64,000 bases of DNA from contig JADZCR010000005.1 of NCBI GenBank assembly GCA_020851465.1, forward strand, positions 62,001 through 126,000. Direction: 5' to 3'. Under the pieces are notes generated by a model. It ran no database searches, had not been told where the DNA came from, and saw only the letters and a program-made list of their open reading frames with translations. The position numbers were made by a program, and so were the translations under genes. Below, in pieces: positions 1 to 7,536 of this stretch. Source of the DNA: Phycisphaeraceae bacterium (GTDB taxonomy: Bacteria; Planctomycetota; Phycisphaerae; Phycisphaerales; Phycisphaeraceae). The stretch's first letter is position 1. Each line of letters opens with the position of its first letter.

Positions 1-42
1 AACAGGCTGATTGGTGTGGCTTTTCATAAGTGAGACGCAACC

Positions 43-420
43 ATGAGCCGTATGTTTTCCAGCATCATCACTGGCGGACTCAAAGACATCGCCCGCGCGG
101 ATGCGACCGCCAGCCGCCCTGTGATGCAGGCTTCGCAGGCGTCCGCCACCGCAGTGGCATTGCTTGAAGAACGGCTGGAAAGACTCGCCCTCGTCAACAT
201 GGCGATGTGGGAAATCCTGCGCGAAAAGACCAAGCTCACCGAGGAGGAGCTGTTACTCAAAGTCCTCGAAATAGATCTCCGCGACGGCAACGAAGACGGC
301 AAGGTTACACGCACCGTCGTCAAGTGCCAGTCGTGTAACCGCGCCATGTCCCCTCGGCACACCAAGTGCATCTATTGCGGTGCGGAAAAACTGGCGCAAA
401 GCGCGTTTGATCGAGTGTAA
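43..420 (+). CDS. Small zinc-ribbon protein, unknown function
   Basis: A 125-residue protein that I do not recognise. The first 40 residues are Ala/Ser/Thr-rich. A helical middle section (about 40-85) is rich in Leu and Glu and could form a short coiled coil. The C-terminus carries two CxxC pairs (CQSC and CIYC, about residues 95-115), the layout of a one-zinc ribbon. There is no signal peptide or membrane segment, so it is probably cytoplasmic. It lies alone at the window edge and converges with the gene at 516-1301, so its context says nothing about its role. Zinc binding is inferred from the four cysteines. A function in nucleic-acid or protein binding would be a guess. Confidence 0.7.
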   Translation: MSRMFSSIITGGLKDIARADATASRPVMQASQASATAVALLEERLERLALVNMAMWEILREKTKLTEEELLLKVLEIDLRDGNEDGKVTRTVVKCQSCNRAMSPRHTKCIYCGAEKLAQSAFDRV

Positions 421-515
421 AAAAGCAGCCTTCAGCCGTATTGGTCAATCATATTTTCAGAAAAGCCATCGCAGTGCGGAACGGATGTGGTGAATTAAAG
501 CTATCTGATCAGGCG

Positions 516-1301
516 TCACGTATCTCCAAACCGACGTCGTTTCATTTTACGGATCACTGACATCGGCCAGCGCGGCATGCCTTGGAGTGCGGGCCATGCA
601 GGAGGAGGTTCTGTTACGCCGAGTTTTTGTCGTAGCGTGGCGGCGACCCAGTCGAGCTGCGCCTTGTCCCGGCCATCCAGTACGGTTCGGCGCACCGTCA
701 TCGGCGGGGAAATCGGTGCGTCGAGGCGTGATGGCTCGGAGGGTTGCCGCAGCAGAAAAACCAGATCAAAGACCGTTGCTTCATCTGTCGTCGCCAGCCC
801 GCTGATGACGGTGTGTACCGAAATGATGGTCCTTCGCTCGTAACGGGCGGATTGGACACCGCCGAGTCCGTGCCGTGTGACGGTGACGAATCGTTCATCC
901 ACGGCAATCAGTGCGGTTGAGCGCAGCAGGATGAGTTGATGAAGTGCAATGGCGAAACCAAACCAGCCCAGGACGGCTGCAAAGGCGATCCATACCGATC
1001 CTCGAAATACCGTGGCTGTGGCGATCGTGGCGGACAGTGCCGCGACGGCGAGTGCGGCTACCAGAGCAGCCGTGATCAAGTGTGAAGGGTGCATGGGGCC
1101 GGGATGAATACGGATAACGGGAAATCCCGTTTCATCACCCGAAGCGGCGCAGAGTTCGACACCCGGCGGGGGTTGCTGAGCAGCAATGGCATCAACATTT
1201 GCCTCGGACTCACGTGAAGTGGCGACTGCGTTTCGTACCAATTCCGCGAAATCACGGGCTTCCGAAGGCTGTGAAGCCAGTGGTTCGTTTCGCGGTTCCA
1301 T
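516..1301 (-). CDS. Hypothetical two-helix membrane protein
   Basis: A 261-residue protein of unknown function. The hydrophilic N-terminal 70 residues are followed by two adjacent hydrophobic segments (about 74-97 and 103-127). A mostly beta-type soluble region of about 100 residues and a very basic C-terminus (KMKRRRFGD) follow. Two helices followed by a beta-rich domain recall bacterial PH-domain membrane proteins (YdbS/DUF304 type), but I see no diagnostic motif. It lies 81 bases downstream of fhcA on the same strand and could be the last gene of that transcript; no terminator is evident between them. The start is an ATG. Existence is fairly sure, function is not. Confidence 0.65.
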   Translation of the reverse strand: MEPRNEPLASQPSEARDFAELVRNAVATSRESEANVDAIAAQQPPPGVELCAASGDETGFPVIRIHPGPMHPSHLITAALVAALAVAALSATIATATVFRGSVWIAFAAVLGWFGFAIALHQLILLRSTALIAVDERFVTVTRHGLGGVQSARYERRTIISVHTVISGLATTDEATVFDLVFLLRQPSEPSRLDAPISPPMTVRRTVLDGRDKAQLDWVAATLRQKLGVTEPPPAWPALQGMPRWPMSVIRKMKRRRFGDT

Positions 1302-1382
1302 TCCTCAATCATAAATCAGCCGGCTTTGTCAGCAGAAACATCTGACCGCAGATGCCGCGGTTTTGGTTACGCGGAGTGTTTT

Positions 1383-3035
1383 TTACACTTGGCGTATCGC
1401 GTTCCGCTCGTGGTCATGCAGGCCGAATTGGTTGACGCTGTAACTTCCGTGGTGGTCAAACCAGCGACCTAATTCTGCAGCGCCGCGCTCATCAGGTTGC
1501 AGAGCAGCACAGAACTTTCCGCCTGGGACGCTCGCTCGCAACTCACCGTCTTCGACGAGTACACGACCAGCTTTGATGACGTAGCGAGGTGATTCAAACA
1601 TCGTCTGTGCGTTATCAGGTCTGTCGTGATAGAGGGTCAGGTCTGCATCCGCGCCGGGTGCGAGATGGCCTTTGTGTTTGAGGCCAAGCACTCGCGCCGG
1701 GCCGGCACGGGTGATGATCGCGATTTCATTTAGCGAATACTCACGGGTCAGATCGCGGAGTTTGCTGTTTCGCATCGCGCGTGGGTGCGCTCTGGCGATG
1801 AGTTCATCGCGGCGGGCCTTGCTCATCAATGCAGCGATGATCGTGGGATAGGTGAGAAAGCTCCCGCCGTTGGGATGGTCGGTGGACAGAAGCATCCGCC
1901 ACGGGTCGCCGGCCATGAGCATCAGTTCCAGGCCGATTGCCCACTGGAGGCTGTGAAGGTAATGCTTATCGTCATAGCGGATCGGCATGAGTCCGCAGCC
2001 GCTTTCGAGTTCACTTTCGATCGAGACGTACCGCTTACCGGTCAGTTTCCAGAGGAGGTATTCGAGCGGTGTATCACCGGTCAGCGTGAAGGCATCTCCG
2101 AACATCACCTGGCCGGTGTCAGCGCTGATGTGAGCGTGGGTGTTGAAATAATCCATCAGTTCACCGGCGGCACTGGTGAAATCACCCTTGGCGGTCTTGC
2201 CATACGCATGAAATTGCAGGTGGGTCAGGTGTACGCGCCGGCCGTCCAGTGCGCGGAGTGTGTCGAGCGTCGTGGCGACATTCCCCGGCAGTCCGAGCCG
2301 ATTGCAATGCACATGCGGTGCGTGCGGAAGCTTCAGGGCCTCAGCCGCATCAGCCATTGCTTCCAGAATTTTTCGCGGCGTCACTCTGGTGCCGGCCACA
2401 GCTTGATCGATCCCCTCGACCGTCAGGTGTGCCGGATCATGTCGCCAGTCCGCCACTCCGCCGGGATTGACGACCTTGATGCCATGTGCGCCGGTTTTAC
2501 GCAGCATGTGGGCGATCAATGAGCTGACCCCCGTCCTGTCGTTGCGATCGAGCATTTCGATGACAGCTTGATGATTCGCCAGCAGCAGGAGAAAGCCCGC
2601 ATCGAGATTCGGCGTATCCGCCAATTCCAGATGGGTCTGTCTTGCACCGCTGGGTGACACCGCTGCTTCGAGTGCGGTTGTGTAGCCCAATGCGGCATAG
2701 CGATAACCAGTGGTAAACGTACTCGGCGTGAGCACACCGGAACCGCCACGGAACTCACACCCATGTCTGCACTCGGCTGCATGGACATGGGTTGCGTGCT
2801 CCTCGCCCTGCATCATGCGTGCTCGGTTGACGACGGATGAGGCGATGTGGCAATGAATATCCACCCCGCCGGGCATAATGACCATTCCCCTCGCGTCGAT
2901 GGTGCGTGGCAGAGCGTTTTGAGGCAGAGAAGAAACCACGCGACCATCCGCCACGAGAACATCACGGATGACGCCGTCGATGCCGTTGGCGGGGTCATAG
3001 ACTTTTCCGCCGGTGATGCGGAGAGAATCGCTCAT
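1383..3035 (-). CDS. fhcA: Formylmethanofuran dehydrogenase/hydrolase subunit A
   Basis: A 550-residue amidohydrolase-superfamily protein matching the A subunit (FwdA/FmdA/FhcA). In archaea this subunit moves formate between methanofuran and the redox subunit. In methylotrophic bacteria the Fhc complex hydrolyses formyl-methanofuran to formate. Visible metal-site motifs are GVDIHCH (His61, His63), a GIKVVNPGG segment with Lys187 as the likely carboxylated lysine, PHVHCNRLG (His241/His243), a later THLQFH and STDHPNGG with Asp386. The length is normal for the family. Its ATG overlaps the fhcB stop (ATGA), so translation is probably coupled. Subunits C and D and the cyclohydrolase mch are not nearby. 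Assignment to FhcA is confident; the direction of flux in this organism is not known. Confidence 0.93.
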   Translation of the reverse strand: MSDSLRITGGKVYDPANGIDGVIRDVLVADGRVVSSLPQNALPRTIDARGMVIMPGGVDIHCHIASSVVNRARMMQGEEHATHVHAAECRHGCEFRGGSGVLTPSTFTTGYRYAALGYTTALEAAVSPSGARQTHLELADTPNLDAGFLLLLANHQAVIEMLDRNDRTGVSSLIAHMLRKTGAHGIKVVNPGGVADWRHDPAHLTVEGIDQAVAGTRVTPRKILEAMADAAEALKLPHAPHVHCNRLGLPGNVATTLDTLRALDGRRVHLTHLQFHAYGKTAKGDFTSAAGELMDYFNTHAHISADTGQVMFGDAFTLTGDTPLEYLLWKLTGKRYVSIESELESGCGLMPIRYDDKHYLHSLQWAIGLELMLMAGDPWRMLLSTDHPNGGSFLTYPTIIAALMSKARRDELIARAHPRAMRNSKLRDLTREYSLNEIAIITRAGPARVLGLKHKGHLAPGADADLTLYHDRPDNAQTMFESPRYVIKAGRVLVEDGELRASVPGGKFCAALQPDERGAAELGRWFDHHGSYSVNQFGLHDHERNAIRQV

Positions 3036-4042
3036 GTCCGTGTTCCGATTCTTCGCATGAGAGTTGCGAAAAAAGTTACCGCCGGATCAGGTGCCGCCGT
3101 TGCGGGATCGTCGCACAACCAGAGCACGATGCCGTCGCACCGCATGACTTGCGCCGCCGTGCCGGGAATGGCGTTACCGTTAATGGCGATCCGGGGGATA
3201 GTCCGGGAGATATCGGTTTGATTGCGACTTTCGGTCGAGGTATCCAGAATCAGGTCAATCGCGCCGCGTTTGAGGAGCACGTCTGCAGGCGGACACCATC
3301 GAGGGTTGCCGTCGGAAAAGTCGATGCCTCCCCCGATCGGTGAAACGCCGGTCTGCCAGGTGATCGTTTCGATGACACCGCGTTCATTGCCTCCCATAGA
3401 GTTGGCCGGCAAGGAGAAGACACACAGCCGTGTACGGCTCTGAATCTGTGCCGCCAACTTATGCCATTGACTTATCACGCGAGGATCGCAATCGGGCTTT
3501 AGAACCACCGCGACACGCTTGCAGGCACCGAAGGGGCCTGCTGTGGGATTCCGTGTCAGATCATCACGCAACCGCAGTACCACATCGAGAGATGAATCGA
3601 CGAATGCGCCCAGCAGTTGTCGCTCCGCGATGCGTTGTGCAACCGGTCCGCTCCCGCCGTCGCAGCCGACCCAGACGATCATGTCGCAGGCAAAGAGGTG
3701 GCCGAGAGTGGCAGACTCTGTTACGGGTTGCGTGGTGCTGATGCGGTTGCCGATGGTCGGCAAGGGCAGCAGTCGCCCCCTGATCCGCTCCGCTAGCGGG
3801 ATGACTTCGCGCAATGCTTCGATGGATAAATTGCTCAGGCCGACGATAGCAGGTGCTCGGCTGTGACTCAGCAGATCGACAGCCTTGTCCAGAATATCCG
3901 ACGCGATATCCAGCGGCGCACGCGCTGTGAGGCTGGGCAGCACAATAGAAAGATCGTTGCGCAGCGTCTCACTGATCATCGGGTTGGACGGCGAAGGACT
4001 CATGGATTCGCGTGTGCAGTGATGTTCAACAAAACCAGTCAT
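3032..4042 (-). CDS. fhcB: Formylmethanofuran dehydrogenase subunit B-like protein
   Basis: A 336-residue protein with the FwdB/FhcB fold. The best signature is the middle block with NSMGGNERGV, WQTG and IDFSDGNPRW, followed by a Rossmann-like stretch ending in the MRCDGIVLWL region. Archaeal FwdB begins with a cysteine-rich segment holding a 4Fe-4S cluster and the Mo/W ligand. That segment is absent here; the N-terminus is only MTGFVEHHCTRES. Loss of the redox site is known for FhcB of methylotrophic bacteria, where the subunit is thought to be structural in a formyltransferase/hydrolase complex. The gene overlaps fhcA by four bases and lies 78 bases after the ATP-grasp gene. A start a few codons later is possible. 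Confidence 0.85.
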   Translation of the reverse strand: MTGFVEHHCTRESMSPSPSNPMISETLRNDLSIVLPSLTARAPLDIASDILDKAVDLLSHSRAPAIVGLSNLSIEALREVIPLAERIRGRLLPLPTIGNRISTTQPVTESATLGHLFACDMIVWVGCDGGSGPVAQRIAERQLLGAFVDSSLDVVLRLRDDLTRNPTAGPFGACKRVAVVLKPDCDPRVISQWHKLAAQIQSRTRLCVFSLPANSMGGNERGVIETITWQTGVSPIGGGIDFSDGNPRWCPPADVLLKRGAIDLILDTSTESRNQTDISRTIPRIAINGNAIPGTAAQVMRCDGIVLWLCDDPATAAPDPAVTFFATLMRRIGTRT

Positions 4043-4120
4043 CAGCCGGAAGATGCTTCACACCCAGCCGACTTCATGGATGCAGCCGGGTCGCCGCCGA
4101 CTTCGGAGAGTCAGCGTCCG

Positions 4121-5242
4121 TCACGACTGTGTTTCCAGCTGAGTGTAGAGTTTGGCCGCCTCCTGCCGCAACTTTGTCACGCACTCCCATCGTGTCTCGC
4201 CGGCCGCAAAAAGTGTGCAGATTGGCCTGCCTGCCTGCACTTTTTCACCGGGCATCGAAACATCCGCGACCGTATCTCGTGGGAAAATTTTGTAGAGATC
4301 AGGAATGACCGAGTCGCTCTTCGCAAAGATAATCGCCTTGGCGCAGAGAGTGTGCGTATCGTCGGCGGGGGGAGAGTTTGGATGATCGGATAGAGCCGTC
4401 ATTCCTGTTGCCCGCTCCAGTAGTTCGACGCTGGCGGTATAGCGGGGATTGATTTCCACAGGCCGGATCAATCCCTGAACATCCATCACCAGGTCCACAC
4501 CCACGATGCCGCGCAATCGGAAGTGCTCGGTAAGCAGAGTGCCCAGCCTGTCCAGAGCTGTCATGGCGTCAGCGGAAAGTTGCAGCGGGCCGATACCGCC
4601 GCAGTAATGAAATCCGCGTCCGCCGAAATCTGCATCACCGATGAATTGCTCCGTCACGCCCAGCAGAACTGTTCCGCGGTTGTCTGCATGATAAATCGCG
4701 CTCATCGGTTTGCCCTGGACGTATTCCTGTACGAAATACCCCACGGGGATGCTCTCCGTCGGCAACCACGGCTTGATGTTCACACCGCCAGCACTCTTGT
4801 GCGGCTTGAGCAGATATTGCGGTTCTCCCGGCTGTCCTCGCGGAGTATTTTTCACTGGCGGTTTCGGGGTGGTCGCATCGAACACACTGCAAAACCTGAT
4901 TCCTTCCAGCGCGGGTAGTGACGCCAGCGCATGGGGATCACGGACAGCAGTGATGACATCCGCCGAACAACCCATGAGAGGGCGATGTCGCGCGATGGCG
5001 TCGATGATCTCCGGGTAGTTTTCCATCGCTCCGGTGCAAAGCACGGGTGCCTGCGGCGCGGATTCGAGGAGAGGCAACATACCCGCGGGGTACTGGTCAG
5101 GCGGACAGCGCACAACCGGCGCGATCGACTGAAGATCACGATCAGCAAACAGATCAATGCACCACGGATGAAAGCCGGCACGAATCGCGGACTGGGCCGC
5201 GGCACGGGTGGAAGCACCGAGAATAATCAGTTCTCTGGACAA
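4121..5242 (-). CDS. ATP-grasp family protein of the fhc operon
   Basis: A 373-residue ATP-grasp protein. The N-terminus is a Rossmann-like preATP-grasp domain (LIILGASTRAAAQSA). ATP-binding features are YLLKPHKSAGG (about 147-157), a region containing FVQEYVQG, and a C-terminal metal/ATP site GVDLVMDVQG...RPVEINPRYTAS (about 250-275). Such enzymes join a carboxylate to an amine or thiol. ATP-grasp proteins of this kind recur next to tetrahydromethanopterin/methanofuran C1 genes in methylotrophs and planctomycetes, where a role in cofactor biosynthesis is suspected; I infer the same here from the operon. The start is a TTG. A methanofuran glutamyl- or polyglutamyl-ligase would fit, but the substrate is unproven. 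Confidence 0.8.
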   Translation of the reverse strand: MSRELIILGASTRAAAQSAIRAGFHPWCIDLFADRDLQSIAPVVRCPPDQYPAGMLPLLESAPQAPVLCTGAMENYPEIIDAIARHRPLMGCSADVITAVRDPHALASLPALEGIRFCSVFDATTPKPPVKNTPRGQPGEPQYLLKPHKSAGGVNIKPWLPTESIPVGYFVQEYVQGKPMSAIYHADNRGTVLLGVTEQFIGDADFGGRGFHYCGGIGPLQLSADAMTALDRLGTLLTEHFRLRGIVGVDLVMDVQGLIRPVEINPRYTASVELLERATGMTALSDHPNSPPADDTHTLCAKAIIFAKSDSVIPDLYKIFPRDTVADVSMPGEKVQAGRPICTLFAAGETRWECVTKLRQEAAKLYTQLETQS

Positions 5243-5271
5243 AGCGACAGATCACTTGACGGATGTCATCA

Positions 5272-6066
5272 TCACTTCCAGCGACGAATGAAAAACGGCG
5301 ACTCGCCTTCCTTTGCCTGCGAAAGCTCAACCAGTGCAGGCACCAGCGCATTGACAAGCAAATCCATGATCTGCCGACCTTTTTCCGGCGTCGCATTTGA
5401 CGGATCGCCGACACCTGACGAAGGCGCGATGCTTGCCCACTCGAACAGAATATTCAGCCCTGGTGTGGAAAGAATCTTTGTGAGTTGATAAGGCGTGACT
5501 TCACCCTTGTCCGCCGAGGGCAGGTCCACCCATTCCGGGGTCAAGTGCATGATCAGGCTCGTCTCAAATTCATCCGCATGCGTTCCCGCAGCAAGACCCA
5601 TTTTTTCGTACAGGTTCGGCACGGTCAGGTAGCCATGCACCTGCACGATGAAGATCGGCACGTCGAGCATCACATCGCGCATGATCTGCTTGAATTCGTT
5701 TCCGCCGTGAAAGTTCAGGATCACCAGCCGGTTGATGCCCTGTTTGACCAGGCTTTCCGCCACATCGCGGACGACCTGTATTTGTGTCGCGGTGCGCATG
5801 GTGATCGTGGCGACCTGCGTGAGTTGCTGATTGTTGTTTCCAAATGGCAGGGTCGGCAGCAGCACACACCGTGCGCCTTGAGCGTTGGCTCGTTCGACAG
5901 CCAGTTCACCCATCGCGGTGGCTTCAATGGTGTCTGTGCCATAAGGCAGGTGGTAGTTGTGTGCTTCAGTCGCGCCCCAGGGCAGGACGGCTACGTTCGG
6001 CTTCAGATCGAGGAGCTGGCGGTAGCTCGCTTCGTGCAGAATGTAAGGACGAGCGCGATAGGGCAC
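5272..6066 (-). CDS. Creatininase-family amidohydrolase
   Basis: Creatininase family (creatinine amidohydrolase/FAPy deformylase group), metal-dependent hydrolases of cyclic amides or formamides. Metal-site motifs are clear: GATEAHNYHLPYGTD (Glu, His, Asp), NFHGGNE and HADEFETS. I place the start at a GTG (6066) with GGAG seven bases upstream, giving 264 residues, the usual family size. The frame is open to a TTG at 6144, which would add 26 residues unlike the family. It is the first gene of a leftward run with the ATP-grasp gene 29 bases on and then fhcB and fhcA. Context suggests C1 or cofactor metabolism, for example opening of a pterin or formamide intermediate; this is inference. Confidence 0.85.
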   Translation of the reverse strand: MPYRARPYILHEASYRQLLDLKPNVAVLPWGATEAHNYHLPYGTDTIEATAMGELAVERANAQGARCVLLPTLPFGNNNQQLTQVATITMRTATQIQVVRDVAESLVKQGINRLVILNFHGGNEFKQIMRDVMLDVPIFIVQVHGYLTVPNLYEKMGLAAGTHADEFETSLIMHLTPEWVDLPSADKGEVTPYQLTKILSTPGLNILFEWASIAPSSGVGDPSNATPEKGRQIMDLLVNALVPALVELSQAKEGESPFFIRRWK

Positions 6067-6182
6067 AGGAGTCTCCGTGGCAGTTTGGGATGCCGATGGT
6101 GTATGAACTTCGCGAAGTCGTGCCGCCCCGTCAAGTGAGTGCAACCCGAGTCCATTGCCCGCCGTACTTTTTCAACCGTCTC

Positions 6183-6188
6183 TAAAAT
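6183..6188 (+). promoter_or_regulatory. Candidate -10 box for a leaderless mRNA
   Basis: TAAAAT ends six bases before the ATG at 6195, so transcription would begin at or next to the start codon. No Shine-Dalgarno-like sequence lies in front of that ATG. No convincing -35 box sits at standard spacing; TTGCCC at 6155-6160 is 22 bases away. Confidence 0.35.
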
Positions 6189-6194
6189 GGTCCA

Positions 6195-6974
6195 ATGCCT
6201 TCATCGTTTCCCGATGATGCTTCGCTGTGTGAGTCGTGCGGTTATCCGTTGCGCGGTCTTACGGTTGAGCAAGTTTGCCCGGAGTGCGGCATGCCGGTGG
6301 CCGATTCAGATTTCGCTCGTCGTCCGGGACTTGCGTGGCAAAAACAGGCGTCGCTGTCCTCATTCTTCTTCACGATCTTTCAGGTTATTTTCCAGCCGCG
6401 AAAGTCATTTCGATCGTTACGTGTCGGCGGATCGAATGCGCATGATCGAGTATTTCTGCTGCTGGTGGCGATTGGTATTGGTTTGGTGTGGGGCATCATC
6501 TGGAAGTGGGCGACTAAACGAACTCCCGTGCCGTGGGAATACGGTACAGGGGTTACGTTGACCATTCTCCTGTTGAGCTACATCGAAACGCTGGGGGTCA
6601 CCTATATCGCAAGGCGTCGTAGATGGCGCGTGCCTTGGCGTCTTGCGGAGCGAGCAATCTGCTATGCCTCCCCCGCATGGGTCATCGCGGCTGCCTTTTA
6701 CCTTCGATTTCACCTTTGGCACTATCCCTACGGCAGGCTGTGGAATTATCTACCCGACCATTGGGGACGATTCCATCACTATTACCTCATCCGTGACCTT
6801 TGGATTTATCCTCTGGTTGGCGGAGTAGCCGTCGTGTTTTTCGAGACATTTGTCTGGATCGGCATGCGTCAACTGAAGTTCGCTAATTTCGCTATATCTG
6901 ACGAAAAAAGCGGCCCGCCCATACTGAATCCAGCCCTTCCAGTCAGTGCGTCCCGACCGCTAAGCCCAGATTGA
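6195..6974 (+). CDS. Zinc-ribbon multi-pass membrane protein
   Basis: A 259-residue protein. It opens with a short zinc ribbon: CESCGYPLRGL, then CPECGMPV (residues about 11-33), a module common at the N-terminus of planctomycete membrane proteins. A soluble linker leads to about five hydrophobic segments (roughly 85-105, 115-135, 155-175 and a pair near 195-225), a layout like the Yip1/DUF1282 group. The C-terminal 30 residues are polar. Function is unknown; proteins of this type are thought to be membrane-trafficking or envelope factors, without direct evidence here. The gene is transcribed away from the fhc operon. Its stop codon lies inside the -35 box of the next promoter. Confidence 0.75.
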   Translation: MPSSFPDDASLCESCGYPLRGLTVEQVCPECGMPVADSDFARRPGLAWQKQASLSSFFFTIFQVIFQPRKSFRSLRVGGSNAHDRVFLLLVAIGIGLVWGIIWKWATKRTPVPWEYGTGVTLTILLLSYIETLGVTYIARRRRWRVPWRLAERAICYASPAWVIAAAFYLRFHLWHYPYGRLWNYLPDHWGRFHHYYLIRDLWIYPLVGGVAVVFFETFVWIGMRQLKFANFAISDEKSGPPILNPALPVSASRPLSPD

Positions 6975-7000
6975 CCAAACCGGAAACACATGGTTAAAAT
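6971..7000 (+). promoter_or_regulatory. Sigma70-type promoter of the rny leader
   Basis: TTGACC (6971-6976), an 18-base spacer and TAAAAT (6995-7000). The -35 box covers the stop codon of the preceding gene. The start of transcription would be near 7007, about 530 bases before the RNase Y start codon. Confidence 0.6.
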
Positions 7001-7006
7001 GTTTAC

Positions 7007-7536
7007 GTGGGACCGTTAGGTGTACGCTGCGTCCTGCTGAGGTCTTCGTGATCTCGCGGAACATTCGCTGTCGTGGAACAACCGGCACGAGCCGGGCGGA
7101 TGGCCGCCTGTGGCCGTGACCGATCAAACCGTAGGGCCCGGATTTCGAGCCCTTGGACGGTCGCCTGAGCGACTGGATAGATTGACGATGCATCAATGTC
7201 TCGGCCTCAAAACGCGCTTGTCGATTCTCTTGTCGTGTGAATCGAGTCCCTCAACGTGTCCGGCGGAAACCCCGCCCGCACCACCGGGAACAGACTCGAA
7301 AGCACCACGGATGGTCTGCGTGGATCGTGCGCCCTGAAGGCGCAGCACGCGACTTGCGCTCGTCTGGATTGCTGCATCGGTCAGATCATCTTTGATCGGC
7401 TTGCGCCTCACCGGGTTTGTCCTTCGTTGACGAGCCCGTTTTCCCCGCCCGTTTTCGTGCCCTTAATCGCTCGTGTCAGCGGATGTGTCGCCGTTTGGTG
7501 ACCCTGCCGGTGGCCGGGCAGAAAGGGGCGTCTTGC
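7007..7536 (+). ncRNA. Structured gene-free leader or RNA before rny
   Basis: About 530 bases with no convincing gene. The short frames here have no ribosome site or family resemblance. Several GC-rich hairpins can be drawn on the + strand. At 7086-7118, CACG-A-GCC encloses GGCGG-ATGG-CCGCC and closes with GGC-CGTG. GTCGC-CTGA-GCGAC lies near 7160. A 7-base outer stem TCGAGTC (7242-7248) / GACTCGA (7293-7299) holds an inner GGCGG/CCGCC. CGTGC (7326-7330) / GCACG (7345-7349) encloses GCC/GGC. GATCA-TCTT-TGATC lies near 7384. I checked for core sequences of RNase P RNA, tmRNA and SRP RNA and found none. It may be a regulatory leader of rny or a separate small RNA. Confidence 0.45.

Noticed and set aside
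1785..2522. 245-codon frame antisense to fhcA
   Set aside because: It lies wholly within a confident gene and reads as low-quality residues without domains.
7007..7536. RNase P RNA, tmRNA or SRP RNA in the rny leader
   Set aside because: Core sequences of these RNAs (such as the P4 strand of RNase P, the tRNA-like end of tmRNA, the SRP GGAAG-type loop) were not found on either strand.
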